A stretch of DNA of 64,000 nt from VRUE01 sp963697915 (GCA_963697915.1 OY969103.1:1798001-1862000), one strand, 5' to 3'; shown: positions 35,826 through 43,882, counted from the stretch's first letter. Notes: generated from the sequence alone by a model not told the origin. Numbers and translations: made by a program.

Positions 35826-37000
35826 TCGCGCTGAGCCCCGCGCGCGGCCTGCTCCTGGCGGCAATCGCCGCCCTCGCCTGGGCGCTGGCGCTGGGCGCCG
35901 GCGAGGCGCGCGCCGACGCCGCCCAGGTGACCGTGGTCGCCCCCGGTGGCGCCGAGCGCACCCTCTCGCTCGACGCGCTCGCCGGCGGCGAGGACGTGCG
36001 CGACCGTTCCTACCTGCTGCGCTCCGGCGAAGGCGAGAGCACCGTGACAATCACCGGGTTCTCGCTCGCCGCCCTGCTCGAGGCGGCCGACGCCGACCCC
36101 TTCAGCTTCTCCTACCTGGAAGTGCAGCGACCGGCTGGCGGCTCGGTCCAGCTCAGCCGCCATCAGGCGCTCGACCCCGGCGCTTTCGCCGAAGGACCGC
36201 CGGTCGTCTACGCGACGGCGGCGGGGACCGGTTTCCTGCGCCCGAGCACGGGCGGGGAAGACCTCAACGCGAGTGACTCCTTCGAAGCGCCGCAGGGCAT
36301 CACCGTGGTGCTGCGCAAAGGCGAGCCGCTGCGGGTGCGGGCCAAGGCGACCCCGCTGCGCACCCTTCCCGGCAAGCTGGTCTCCTTCACGGCCGTGGTC
36401 GAACAGGCCGGCGCCGGCGAGCAGCTCACGTTCTCCTGGTACTTCGACGACGGGACCGCCCGGGCGAGTGGCGCCGAGGTCGCTCACCGGTTCGCCAAGC
36501 GCGGCAGCTACGACGTCGTCCTCGGCGTCACCACCCCCGGCAACGACGCCGGCGCCTCGGCGGTTGTCACGATCCAGGTCGGGGCGCCGCTGGAGGGCCC
36601 CGACCGCAAGGGCGGTGGCACCAACCCCGACGCCGAGGCGCCCGACCACGGCGCCGCCACCGGCAGCGGTGACGCCGGCGCGCCGGGCGCCGGCAGCGGC
36701 TCGAGCGCACCGCCCGCTCCCGCGCCCGCGACGCCCGCGCCTCCCGCCGAACCCGAGCAGAGCAAGACCAAGCAGCCCGCCAAGCCCGCCCCCGCCGGCG
36801 ACCTGGTCGAGGGCCGCCTGCTCAGCTCCTCCGAGCCGTTCGAGCCGCAACCACCTGAGCAGCAGCCCGCCGCCCGGACCGGCAACCTCAGCGAGGACGG
36901 CGGTGACGGCCCCGGCCTGCCCGGCGCGGCGCTCGGCCTGCTGGTCACCGCCGGCCTGCTCGGCTGCGGCGCCCTGATCGAGTTGAGGGGATTGCGATGA
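35822..37000 (+). CDS. Extracellular PKD-domain protein with N-terminal sulfite-oxidase-like fold and C-terminal anchor
   Basis: A 392-residue exported protein. A signal peptide (about 1-30) leads to a region (about 35-165) resembling the molybdopterin-oxidoreductase fold (GGAERTLSLDALAGG, ITGFSLAALLEAADADP) but without the cofactor Cys. A PKD/Ig-like domain follows (about 165-240; LTFSWYFDDGTARASG). A long Pro/Ala/Gly-rich linker (about 245-355) and a single transmembrane helix (about 366-385) come last. This tethers two domains outside the membrane. Encoded between the haem ABC ATPase and the ExbB-like channel, it may be a wall-spanning partner of that channel. Coupled on both sides by four-base overlaps. 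Confidence 0.72.
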   Translation: MIALSPARGLLLAAIAALAWALALGAGEARADAAQVTVVAPGGAERTLSLDALAGGEDVRDRSYLLRSGEGESTVTITGFSLAALLEAADADPFSFSYLEVQRPAGGSVQLSRHQALDPGAFAEGPPVVYATAAGTGFLRPSTGGEDLNASDSFEAPQGITVVLRKGEPLRVRAKATPLRTLPGKLVSFTAVVEQAGAGEQLTFSWYFDDGTARASGAEVAHRFAKRGSYDVVLGVTTPGNDAGASAVVTIQVGAPLEGPDRKGGGTNPDAEAPDHGAATGSGDAGAPGAGSGSSAPPAPAPATPAPPAEPEQSKTKQPAKPAPAGDLVEGRLLSSSEPFEPQPPEQQPAARTGNLSEDGGDGPGLPGAALGLLVTAGLLGCGALIELRGLR

Positions 37001-37662
37001 ACGTCGAGGAGCTGCTCTTCGACGTCTCCGAAGCGCTGCGGGTCCCGGTCCTCGTCCTCGCCCTGGTCGCGCTCGTCGTCGTCGTCATCGAGCTCGGCGC
37101 CCTGCTTGCCGAGTTGCGCCGCCGCCGCGGCCGCAGCCTCTGGCAGCTGGAGAGCGCGATCGCCGAGTGCCAGGGCCGGCTCGCCGCAGGCATGCCCGCC
37201 GAGGCGCTGGCGGCGCTGATGCCGATCGCCCGCAACCGCCAGATGGAGGAGGCGCTGGCCGGGATCATCGAGCAGGCCGGCAAGCCCGGCGCCGAGTCGC
37301 GCATCGCCAAGCGCATGGCCGAGTACGACTACCGCTCGCTGCGCCGGCTCGAGCGGACCCGGATCCTCGTCCGCATGGGCCCGGCGCTGGGCCTGATGGG
37401 GACCCTGATCCCGCTCTCGCCGGCGCTCGCCGGCCTCGCCGAGGGCGACGTCGCGACCCTGACCGAAAACCTCCGCGTCGCCTTCAGCGTCACCGTCGCC
37501 GGCCTTCTCGTCGGCGCCATCGCCTTCGGCATCTCGCTGGTCCGCGACCGCCTCTACGCGCAGGACTACTCCGACGTCGAGTACGTCGCCGCGGCGCTCA
37601 CCGCCGGCAGCGACCACGGCGTCGTCCCGCAGCCGGCCGCGACCTGGGCCTCGGTCGGATGA
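36997..37662 (+). CDS. MotA/TolQ/ExbB-like proton-channel protein
   Basis: A 221-residue membrane protein. An N-terminal helix (about 17-38) is followed by a cytosolic helical domain (about 45-120), then two helices. The first carries RILVRMGPALGLMGTLIPLS, corresponding to the conserved ExbB/TolQ segment, and the second AFSVTVAGLLVGAIAFGISL. ExbB-type pentamers use the proton gradient to drive an ExbD-like partner. Here the likely partner is the DUF2149 protein encoded next (ATG inside the stop). A TonB-type motor is unexpected in a monoderm actinobacterium; its link to haem uptake is inferred from the operon. Confidence 0.83.
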   Translation: MNVEELLFDVSEALRVPVLVLALVALVVVVIELGALLAELRRRRGRSLWQLESAIAECQGRLAAGMPAEALAALMPIARNRQMEEALAGIIEQAGKPGAESRIAKRMAEYDYRSLRRLERTRILVRMGPALGLMGTLIPLSPALAGLAEGDVATLTENLRVAFSVTVAGLLVGAIAFGISLVRDRLYAQDYSDVEYVAAALTAGSDHGVVPQPAATWASVG

Positions 37663-38012
37663 AGGTCAGCGCCCGCGCCCGCCGCCACGAGGACCGCGCC
37701 GGGGATCCGCTCGACGGCCTCGTCAACCTCTTCGACCTCGGCATCGTCCTCTCGGTCGCCTTCCTGCTCGCCGCCCTCTCCTCGCTCAACCTGACGGACG
37801 CGGCGCTGACCGAGAAAGCGGCGCCGCCGGCCGAGCGCACCCGCCCCGCCGACGCCGTCGTCAGCGAGAAAGACGACGAGGTGCGGCAGGTGCGCCTGCG
37901 CCCCGGCCAGAAAGTCGTCGGCCGCGGTGAGGCGGTCGGCACCGTCTACCGGCTCGCCGACGGCCGCACGGTGATCGTCGAAGACCAGGGCGAGCAGCCC
38001 CGGGCTCCATAA
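37659..38012 (+). CDS. DUF2149 protein, ExbD-like partner of the channel
   Basis: A 117-residue protein with a cytosolic basic N-terminus and one transmembrane helix (about 26-44; GLVNLFDLGIVLSVAFLLAAL). The Asp at about 28 is placed where ExbD/TolR carry their proton-relay Asp. The extracytoplasmic domain (about 50-117) is charged and ends in GTVYRLADGRTVIVED. Matches the DUF2149 family, which accompanies MotA/TolQ/ExbB-like proteins. It overlaps the channel gene by four bases and is the last gene before the second TTAGGG palindrome. Confidence 0.8.
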   Translation: MKVSARARRHEDRAGDPLDGLVNLFDLGIVLSVAFLLAALSSLNLTDAALTEKAAPPAERTRPADAVVSEKDDEVRQVRLRPGQKVVGRGEAVGTVYRLADGRTVIVEDQGEQPRAP

Positions 38013-38017
38013 ATTCC

Positions 38018-38033
38018 GTTAGGGTCCCCTAAC
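38018..38033. promoter_or_regulatory. Second metal-regulator-like palindrome, upstream of the HtaA-like gene
   Basis: GTTAGGG (38018-38024), two bases, CCCTAAC (38027-38033). The core TTAGGG-N2-CCCTAA is identical to the site at 32947-32960. It begins five bases after the DUF2149 stop and 48 bases before the HtaA-like ATG, so that gene can be induced separately from the operon. Confidence 0.68.
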
Positions 38034-38080
38034 TAATTCCGAGTCAAACGCTCGGGCATGACCGAAAGGACGCTTTAGAG

Positions 38081-39034
38081 ATGAGATCCCTTCACCGGGC
38101 GAGGCGCGTGGCACTGGCTGCCGCGACCGCGACCCTCGCGCTGGGCCTGAGCGCCAGCGCCGCAAGCGCGGATGGACAGCTGCGCTGGACGCTGGAGAAC
38201 TCCTACAGCTCCGGCTGCAGTGCGCCCCCGACCCCCGTCAACTGCACCTGGCTCGGCTTCATGACCAACCCGGCGGTTGGGCCTGGAGCGCGCGGAACGG
38301 CAACGCCGGAAGAGGGAGCTGCCGGCGCGATTGTCTCGCCGACCAGCCCCCGTGGAGCGGGCGTCTTCTACACCTTCGGCTTCCCTTTCACCTCGACCGG
38401 AAGCAGCGGCCCGATCTACACCGGTGGCGGCAGCGACTCCTTCGAGTTCGACGGGAAGCTCAGCTTCATCGCACCGATGCCGCCAGACGGACACGGAATC
38501 ACCCTGACCGTGGTTGACCCGAAAGTCACCCTGGCCGGCGACGGCAGCGGCGCGCTCTACGCCTCGGGGTTGATGACGCCCGGCAGCACGCCCGGCGCGA
38601 TCGCCCCCTACGACCGCACCAAACCGATCTTCGACCTCGATCTCGCCACCACCACCGTGGTGACCGACACCGACGGCACCCAGACGATCGGGCCGATCGT
38701 CCCCTCGATCCACGAAGGCGGGTACGCCTTCCCTGCCAGCTTCGCCACCGGCGCCGGCCCCGAGCGGACGCCGAACACCTTCGGCTCCTTCACGCTGGTG
38801 CTGAACAGCCCCGAGGGGCCCGCCGGTCCCGCCGGTCCGCAGGGTGAGAAGGGCGACGCCGCGCAGGGCGTGCGCGGCCCCGCCGGCGCGCCCGGTGTCG
38901 CCGGCGCCCGCGGCAAGCGCGGCAAGCAGGGGAAGCAGGGCAAGCCGGGCAAGTCCGCCAAGGCCAAGAAGAAGAAGAACAAGCACAGCAAGCGCAAGCG
39001 CCTCGTGCGCCGCGCGACGATCTCGCTGCGCTAG
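38081..39034 (+). CDS. HtaA-domain haem-binding exported protein with collagen-like tail
   Basis: A 317-residue exported protein. The signal peptide ends near ASA-D (about 31). One HtaA domain (about 33-205) shows the corynebacterial pattern: QLRWTLENSYSS, YTFGFPFTSTGSSG, FEFDGKLSFIAP, then DGHGITLTVVDPKVTL. Its Tyr in ENSYS and His in DGHGI are the likely haem ligands. The tail has about 14 Gly-x-y triplets (about 246-287; GPAGPAGPQGEKGD), then a Lys/Arg-rich end. There is no sortase signal or membrane anchor. It probably captures haem at the surface and passes it to the ABC transporter encoded upstream. Confidence 0.82.
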   Translation: MRSLHRARRVALAAATATLALGLSASAASADGQLRWTLENSYSSGCSAPPTPVNCTWLGFMTNPAVGPGARGTATPEEGAAGAIVSPTSPRGAGVFYTFGFPFTSTGSSGPIYTGGGSDSFEFDGKLSFIAPMPPDGHGITLTVVDPKVTLAGDGSGALYASGLMTPGSTPGAIAPYDRTKPIFDLDLATTTVVTDTDGTQTIGPIVPSIHEGGYAFPASFATGAGPERTPNTFGSFTLVLNSPEGPAGPAGPQGEKGDAAQGVRGPAGAPGVAGARGKRGKQGKQGKPGKSAKAKKKKNKHSKRKRLVRRATISLR

Positions 39035-39050
39035 AAGCGAGACGCGGTGT

Positions 39051-39080
39051 CGACCGGCCGTCCAGCGTGGCGGCCGGTCG
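39051..39080 (+). terminator. Hairpin after the HtaA-like gene (possible terminator)
   Basis: CGACCGGCCG (39051-39060) pairs perfectly with CGGCCGGTCG (39071-39080) around a ten-base loop. No T-tract follows, so termination would be of the U-less type. Confidence 0.5.
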
Positions 39081-39130
39081 GCGCTACTCTGGGCTGATCT
39101 GACCAGTCCGCGACCTGCACTGGAGGGCTC

Positions 39131-39493
39131 GTGATCAGCAAGACCGACTTCATCGGCGTCCCGTCAACGGATGCCGAGCGCACGCGCACGTTCTACGTCG
39201 AGACGCTCGGCCTGCGCCCCGACGAGAAGGCGCGCTTCGAGTTCTGGGCGGGCGACACCTGCTTCGGCATCTGGGAACCGGCCAGCTTCGGCATGGAGTT
39301 CGCGCCGCAGAAAAACGCTCACCCGGCGCTCCACGTCGACGACGTCGAGGCCGCGCGCGAGGAGCTGGAGGCGAAGGGGGTCGAGTTCTTCGGCGACGTG
39401 CTGGACACCGGCGTCTGCCACATGGCCTTCTTCACCGACCCCGACGGCAACGACCTGATGCTGCACAGCCGCTACGCGCCCTACGACGACTGA
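39131..39493 (+). CDS. VOC-family protein
   Basis: A 120-residue vicinal-oxygen-chelate protein with FIGVPSTDAERTRTFYVETLG at the N-terminus and HPALHVDDVEAAREELEAKG plus FTDPDGNDLMLH in the second half. The His in ALHVDD and acidic residues could bind metal, so an enzyme is possible, but there is no specific subfamily hit. GTG start with GGAGGG upstream. Nine bases separate it from the DHFR-like gene, suggesting a two-gene unit. Confidence 0.83.
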   Translation: MISKTDFIGVPSTDAERTRTFYVETLGLRPDEKARFEFWAGDTCFGIWEPASFGMEFAPQKNAHPALHVDDVEAAREELEAKGVEFFGDVLDTGVCHMAFFTDPDGNDLMLHSRYAPYDD

Positions 39494-39501
39494 GCAGGCC
39501 G

Positions 39502-40143
39502 ATGGCGAAGCTGGGGTGCCAGATCTCGGTCTCGCTCGACGGCTTCGTCGCCGGCCCCAACCCGAGCGAGGAGGAGCCGCTGGGCGAAGGCGGCGAGCAG
39601 CTGCACGAGTGGGCCCTTGCCCTCACCGCCTGGCGCGGGCCGCACGGTAAAGAGGGGGGAGAGGTCAACGCCAGCACGCCGGTCTTCGAGGAGGCCACCG
39701 AGAACACCGGCGCGACGATCATGGGCCGCAACATGTTCGGTGGCGGTCCCGGCCCCTGGGGCGAGGCCCCCTGGCAGGGCTGGTGGGGCGAGGAGCCGCC
39801 CTTCCACGGGCCGGTCTTCGTCCTCACCCACCACGAGCGCGAGCCGCTGCCGAAGCAGGGCGGGACGACCTTCCACTTCGTCGGCGAGGGGATCGAGGCG
39901 GCGCTGGCGGGGGCGCGCGAGGCGGCCGGCGGCAAGGACGTCGCGCTCGGCGGCGGCGCCGAGGCGATCCAGCAGTACCTGGCGGCCGACCTGATCGACC
40001 AGCTCTGGCTCAACGTCGTGCCGGTCCTGCTCGGCGGAGGAACTCGCCTCTTCGAGGACCTCGACGGGGCGGAGCTGGGGCTCGAGCCTGGTCGCGCTGT
40101 CGCCGCTCCCGGCGTCACCCACCTCGAGTACCGGCGCCCATAG
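39502..40143 (+). CDS. Dihydrofolate-reductase-fold (RibD C-terminal-like) protein
   Basis: A 213-residue protein of the RibD-C/DHFR-like family. It shows CQISVSLDGFVAGPN at the N-terminus, ATIMGRNMFGGG in the NADP(H) region, VALGGGAEAIQQYLAADLID and the closing LNVVPVLLGGGTRLF. Family members are NADPH-dependent reductases of unknown substrates; true folate reductase residues are not apparent. It follows the VOC gene closely. Confidence 0.84.
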   Translation: MAKLGCQISVSLDGFVAGPNPSEEEPLGEGGEQLHEWALALTAWRGPHGKEGGEVNASTPVFEEATENTGATIMGRNMFGGGPGPWGEAPWQGWWGEEPPFHGPVFVLTHHEREPLPKQGGTTFHFVGEGIEAALAGAREAAGGKDVALGGGAEAIQQYLAADLIDQLWLNVVPVLLGGGTRLFEDLDGAELGLEPGRAVAAPGVTHLEYRRP

Positions 40144-40203
40144 GGCGGGCGCTATGCGCATCGTCACACTGGCCCCCCGGCGAACGTGTCACAATTCGAT
40201 GTC

Positions 40204-41706
40204 ATGAGCGAGGCGATGCCCGACCACGTCGATGTCCTGATCATCGGTGCCGGCCTGTCGGGGATCGGCGCTGCCTGGCACCTGCAGGACCGCTGCCCCG
40301 GCAAGAGCTACGCGATCCTCGAGGGGCGTGAGGACCTCGGCGGGACCTGGGACCTCTTCCGCTACCCGGGGATCCGCTCCGACTCCGACATGCACACGCT
40401 CGGCTACCGCTTCAAGCCCTGGACCGAGGCGAAGTCGATAACGGACGGGCCCTCGATCCTGCGCTACGTGCGCCAGACCGCGACGGATTCCGGCATCGAC
40501 AAGAAGATCCGCTACCGCCACCGCGTGGTCAGCGCCAACTGGTCGAGCGAGGACTCGCGCTGGACAATCGAGGCCGAGCGCACCGACACGGGAGAGACCG
40601 AGCGCCTCACCGCCGGCTTCGTCTGGGCCTGCAGCGGCTACTACAACTACGAGGAGCCCTACACGCCCGAGTTCGAGGGCGTCGAGCGCTTCCCGGGCCC
40701 GGTAATCCACCCCCAGCACTGGCCCGAGGACCTCGACTACAAGGGCAAGCGCGTCGTCGTGATCGGCAGCGGCGCCACCGCGGTGACCCTGGTGCCGGCG
40801 ATGGCCAAGGACGCCGCTCACGTGACGATGCTGCAGCGCTCGCCCACCTACATCGCCTCGCTGCCAGCCGAGGACCCGATCGCCAACGGGCTGCGCCGCG
40901 TCCTCCCCGACCGCGCCACCTACGCGATCGTGCGCTGGAAGAACGTGCTGATGCAGACCGCCTTCTTCCAGTTCAGCCGCCGCCGCCCGCAGATCGTCAA
41001 ACGCTTCATCCGCAAAGGCGTCGAGCGGGCGCTGCCGGCCGGCTACGACGTCGACAAGCACTTCAAGCCGCGCTACAACCCCTGGGACCAGCGCATGTGC
41101 CTGGTCCCCAACGGCGACCTCTTCCGGGCAATCTCGAAGGGTGAAGCCTCGGTCGTCACCGATCGGATCAAGACCTTCACCGAGCGCGGACTCGAGCTCG
41201 AGTCCGGCGAGGAGCTGGAGGCCGACGTGATCGTCACCGCGACCGGCCTCAACCTGCTCTTCCTCGGCGGCGTCGAGGTGACCGTCGACGGCGAGGAGCC
41301 CGACGTCCCCAACCGGATGACCTACAAGGGCATGATGCTGAGCGGCGTGCCCAACGCCGCCTTCACGGTCGGCTACACCAACGCCTCCTGGACGCTGAAG
41401 GCCGACCTCACCTCCGAGTACGTCTGTCGCCTGCTCAACCACATGGACGCGCACGGCCACCGGGTCGCCGTTCCCGAGGTAACCGACCCCTCGGTCACCG
41501 AGCTGCCGCTGCTCGACTTCACCTCGGGCTACGTGACGCGCTCGCTCGACGAGTTTCCGAAACAGGGCTCGAAGGAGCCCTGGAAGCTGCGCCAGAACTA
41601 CATCTTCGACATCCAGACGGTGCGGCGCGGCCCGATCGACGACGGCTCGATGCAGTTCTCCAGCGGCGCGGCCGAGTCGCACCCGGCCGACCCGGTCGCT
41701 GTCTGA
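40204..41706 (+). CDS. Flavin monooxygenase of Baeyer-Villiger type (EthA-like)
   Basis: A 500-residue FAD/NADPH enzyme inserting oxygen into ketones or thioamide-type compounds. FAD motif GAGLSGIGAAWHL lies at about 16-28, then FRYPGIRSDSDMHTLGY, the Baeyer-Villiger fingerprint FPGPVIHPQHWP (about 163-174) and the NADP motif VIGSGATAVTL. These match the EthA branch that activates ethionamide in mycobacteria. I prefer ATG 40204, just before the FAD strand; a GTG at 40186 would add six residues. It appears monocistronic. Confidence 0.88.
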   Translation: MSEAMPDHVDVLIIGAGLSGIGAAWHLQDRCPGKSYAILEGREDLGGTWDLFRYPGIRSDSDMHTLGYRFKPWTEAKSITDGPSILRYVRQTATDSGIDKKIRYRHRVVSANWSSEDSRWTIEAERTDTGETERLTAGFVWACSGYYNYEEPYTPEFEGVERFPGPVIHPQHWPEDLDYKGKRVVVIGSGATAVTLVPAMAKDAAHVTMLQRSPTYIASLPAEDPIANGLRRVLPDRATYAIVRWKNVLMQTAFFQFSRRRPQIVKRFIRKGVERALPAGYDVDKHFKPRYNPWDQRMCLVPNGDLFRAISKGEASVVTDRIKTFTERGLELESGEELEADVIVTATGLNLLFLGGVEVTVDGEEPDVPNRMTYKGMMLSGVPNAAFTVGYTNASWTLKADLTSEYVCRLLNHMDAHGHRVAVPEVTDPSVTELPLLDFTSGYVTRSLDEFPKQGSKEPWKLRQNYIFDIQTVRRGPIDDGSMQFSSGAAESHPADPVAV

Positions 41707-41710
41707 GATT

Positions 41711-41732
41711 CCCCCCGTCGGGTAGCGGGGGG
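41711..41732 (+). promoter_or_regulatory. Hairpin overlapping the only ribosome site of the cupredoxin gene
   Basis: CCCCCCG (41711-41717) pairs with CGGGGGG (41726-41732) two bases before the cupredoxin ATG. It could end the monooxygenase transcript or limit translation of the next gene. Confidence 0.4.
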
Positions 41733-41734
41733 CA

Positions 41735-42127
41735 ATGAGAGCAAGGGGATTTACCGTTGTCCTGGCGATCTGTGCCGCCCTCGCGTTGGCCGCCGCCGGT
41801 TGCGGCGATGACGACGAGGGCGACACTGGCGCGGGCGGTAGCGCGCCGGCTCCCAGCGGTGACGCGGTCCGCTCCGAGAAAGTCGAGATCGTCGACTTCT
41901 CCTACGACCCCGACCCGGTGACGATCGAGACCGGCGGCAAGGTGACCTGGATCAACCGCGACGCCGAGCCGCACACGGCGACCGCCGACGACGGCAGCTT
42001 CGACACCGGCACGCTCGATGAAGGCAAGCTGGGGTCGGAGAGCTTCAAGGAGCCGGGCACCTACGCCTACACCTGCACGATCCACCCGGAGATGCAGGGG
42101 ACGCTGGAAGTCGTCGACTCGGGCTAG
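41735..42127 (+). CDS. Plastocyanin/azurin-like cupredoxin lipoprotein
   Basis: A 130-residue exported blue-copper-type protein. The signal sequence ends in a lipobox (LAAAGC, Cys23), so it is lipid-anchored outside the membrane. A short acidic linker precedes the cupredoxin barrel. All four type-1 copper ligands are present: His in DAEPHTATA, then Cys, His and Met in YTCTIHPEM near the C-terminus. It would carry electrons at the cell surface; no oxidase partner is adjacent. Confidence 0.88.
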   Translation: MRARGFTVVLAICAALALAAAGCGDDDEGDTGAGGSAPAPSGDAVRSEKVEIVDFSYDPDPVTIETGGKVTWINRDAEPHTATADDGSFDTGTLDEGKLGSESFKEPGTYAYTCTIHPEMQGTLEVVDSG

Positions 42128-42140
42128 TGGCCGGAGTCGG

Positions 42141-43013
42141 CTAGGCCTCGGCGCCGTTCGCCTCGAGCCGCTCGGCGAGCCGGTTCATGCCACGCTCGCG
42201 GGCGGCCGCCGCGGCGGCCGCCCAATCGGTGGCGCGGTCCGCTGGCCGCTCGACGCCGGCATCGCGCAGGGTGGCGATGTCCTTGAAGGCGAGCAGCTCC
42301 TCGCGGCCGTCGATCAGCGCTCCGCGCAGTGCCGGCCGCGTCTCGCGGATCGCGTTGGCGAGGATCGCCTCCAGCGACCCGTGGCGGCGCAGCAGCTCGG
42401 CCGCCGTCTTCGGCCCGACCCCCTTGGCGCCGGGCAGGCCGTCGGAAGGGTCGCCGCGCAGGGCGATGAAGTCGGGGACCTGCTCCGGGTCGACGCCGTA
42501 GCGCTCGCGCACCTCGGCCGCACCCACCTCTTCGGCGCCTTTCTTGCCGCCGGTGCGGACGTAGAGGACGGTGACCCCCTCGCCGGCGCACTGGTACATG
42601 TCGCGGTCGCCGGTCAGCAGCAGGGCCTGGCCGCCGGCCTCCGCCTCGCGCCTGGCGAGGGTGCCGAGCAAGTCGTCGGCCTCGAGCTCGTCGCTGGTCG
42701 CCACGGTCCAGCCGAAGGCCCCGAAGAAGGCGCGGCTGGCGGCGAACTGGGGCGAGAGGTCGTCGGGCATCGCCGCGTCGCGCTCGGCATGGTAGGCGGG
42801 GTAGAGCTCGGTGCGATAGGAGGCGGCGTCGGGGCCGAAGCAGAGGACGATGGCGCGCGGGCGGTGCACTTCGACCTCGCGCAGGATCAGGTTGGCGGTG
42901 CCGAGCAGGGCGTTGACCGGCTTGCCGTCCGGCCCGACGATCGAGTCGGGCAGCGCGTAGAAGGCGCGGAACAGCATCGAGGGCGTGTCGACGGCGAGCA
43001 GTGGCTGGGGCAT
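42141..43013 (-). CDS. 5'-3' exonuclease (FEN/PolI N-terminal type)
   Basis: A 290-residue stand-alone 5'-3' exonuclease, like the nuclease domain of DNA polymerase I, removing RNA primers or flaps. Metal-binding acids appear in LLAVDTPSMLFRAFYAL (Asp9), FGPDAASYRTELYPAYHAER, DELEADDLLGTLA and LLTGDRDMYQ. The helix-hairpin-helix follows at GDPSDGLPGAKGVGPKTA (about 180-198). ATG 43013 is chosen; longer upstream frames lack protein-like content. It lies 14 bases downstream of the DUF2804 gene. Confidence 0.88.
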   Translation of the reverse strand: MPQPLLAVDTPSMLFRAFYALPDSIVGPDGKPVNALLGTANLILREVEVHRPRAIVLCFGPDAASYRTELYPAYHAERDAAMPDDLSPQFAASRAFFGAFGWTVATSDELEADDLLGTLARREAEAGGQALLLTGDRDMYQCAGEGVTVLYVRTGGKKGAEEVGAAEVRERYGVDPEQVPDFIALRGDPSDGLPGAKGVGPKTAAELLRRHGSLEAILANAIRETRPALRGALIDGREELLAFKDIATLRDAGVERPADRATDWAAAAAAARERGMNRLAERLEANGAEA

Positions 43014-43027
43014 CGGCTTGCCAGGGT

Positions 43028-43882
43028 CTACCAGACGGCCTGGTGGTCCTCCATCACGCCGAGCCCCTCGGCGAGCGCGAGGCCGTCGAGCGAGCCGCTG
43101 AAGCTGCCGAACTGGAGCCGGTATTGGGAGCGGATGAGGAGGAAGTTCTCCTTGCGGGCGCGTTCGCACTCGCCGTCGAAGGCGAGGGCGCCGCCGTCGC
43201 CGAACTCGATCCCCTCGAGGCCGCGGAAGCGGACCGGGCCGGGCTCGTGCGGCTCACCCTCGACCCAGACCGCGCGCTCGCTGTTCTGCGCCGGGTCGTT
43301 GATCCCCTCGACCAGGTTCCAGGCGACGGCCCGGCCGTCGGTGGCCTGACCGACGCCCGCCGACCAGAGCCAGTCGGTGTGGCGCTGGTGGTAGCCGGCC
43401 GATTCGTCGTCGACCCCCGACCCCTCGATCTGCCAGCTGCGGCCGCCGGCCTCGACCGTGCCGGCGACCGGGAAGCCGGCCCGCTTGCGGGTCCAGCCCC
43501 AGCCCTTGCCGCCGCTGCTGGGGCAGATCGTCTCGATCGGGGAGACTTCGCCGAGCCGCAGGTCGGCGCGCACCTCGCCGGCCTCGATCCCGATCGCCGG
43601 CCCCGCCATCGTCACCTCGCGGCTGCCGGGTCGCAGGCTGGTGTTGGCGTAGCGGCGCTGTCCCCCGCGGTCCCAGAGCGTCCAGAAGACCTGACCCAGC
43701 GGCCCGACCTCGGCCCGCGCCGCGCAGAGCATCAGCTCGGGCGTGAAGACGCCGACGTAGCGCCAGCGCTTGCGCAGCTGCCCGTCGCGCCACAGCGGCA
43801 TCCGCCCCGGCGGCAGCGGCAGCTCCGGCCGATCGTCCCCAGGCCCGCGCCAGGGCAGCCGCGCGGTCAGTCCTGCCACCAC
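43028..43882 (-). CDS. DUF2804-family protein
   Basis: A 284-residue beta-rich protein of the DUF2804 family, related to lipocalin/AttH-like carotenoid or lipid-modifying folds. Landmarks are RWRYVGVFTPELMLCAARAE, GGKGWGWTRKRAGFP, HTDWLWSAGVG and NLVEGINDPAQNSERAVWV. No signal peptide is seen, so it is cytosolic. Family function is unknown. Two adjacent GTG codons could start it; either overlaps the cupin gene by about 13-16 bases, linking cupin, DUF2804 and exonuclease in one transcript. Confidence 0.75.
   Translation of the reverse strand: MVAGLTARLPWRGPGDDRPELPLPPGRMPLWRDGQLRKRWRYVGVFTPELMLCAARAEVGPLGQVFWTLWDRGGQRRYANTSLRPGSREVTMAGPAIGIEAGEVRADLRLGEVSPIETICPSSGGKGWGWTRKRAGFPVAGTVEAGGRSWQIEGSGVDDESAGYHQRHTDWLWSAGVGQATDGRAVAWNLVEGINDPAQNSERAVWVEGEPHEPGPVRFRGLEGIEFGDGGALAFDGECERARKENFLLIRSQYRLQFGSFSGSLDGLALAEGLGVMEDHQAVW

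Noticed and set aside
38815..38955. Gly-rich end of the HtaA-like gene as a frameshift or low-complexity artefact
   Set aside because: The frame keeps regular Gly-x-y triplets with Pro and charged residues as in bacterial collagen-like domains and continues to a proper stop.
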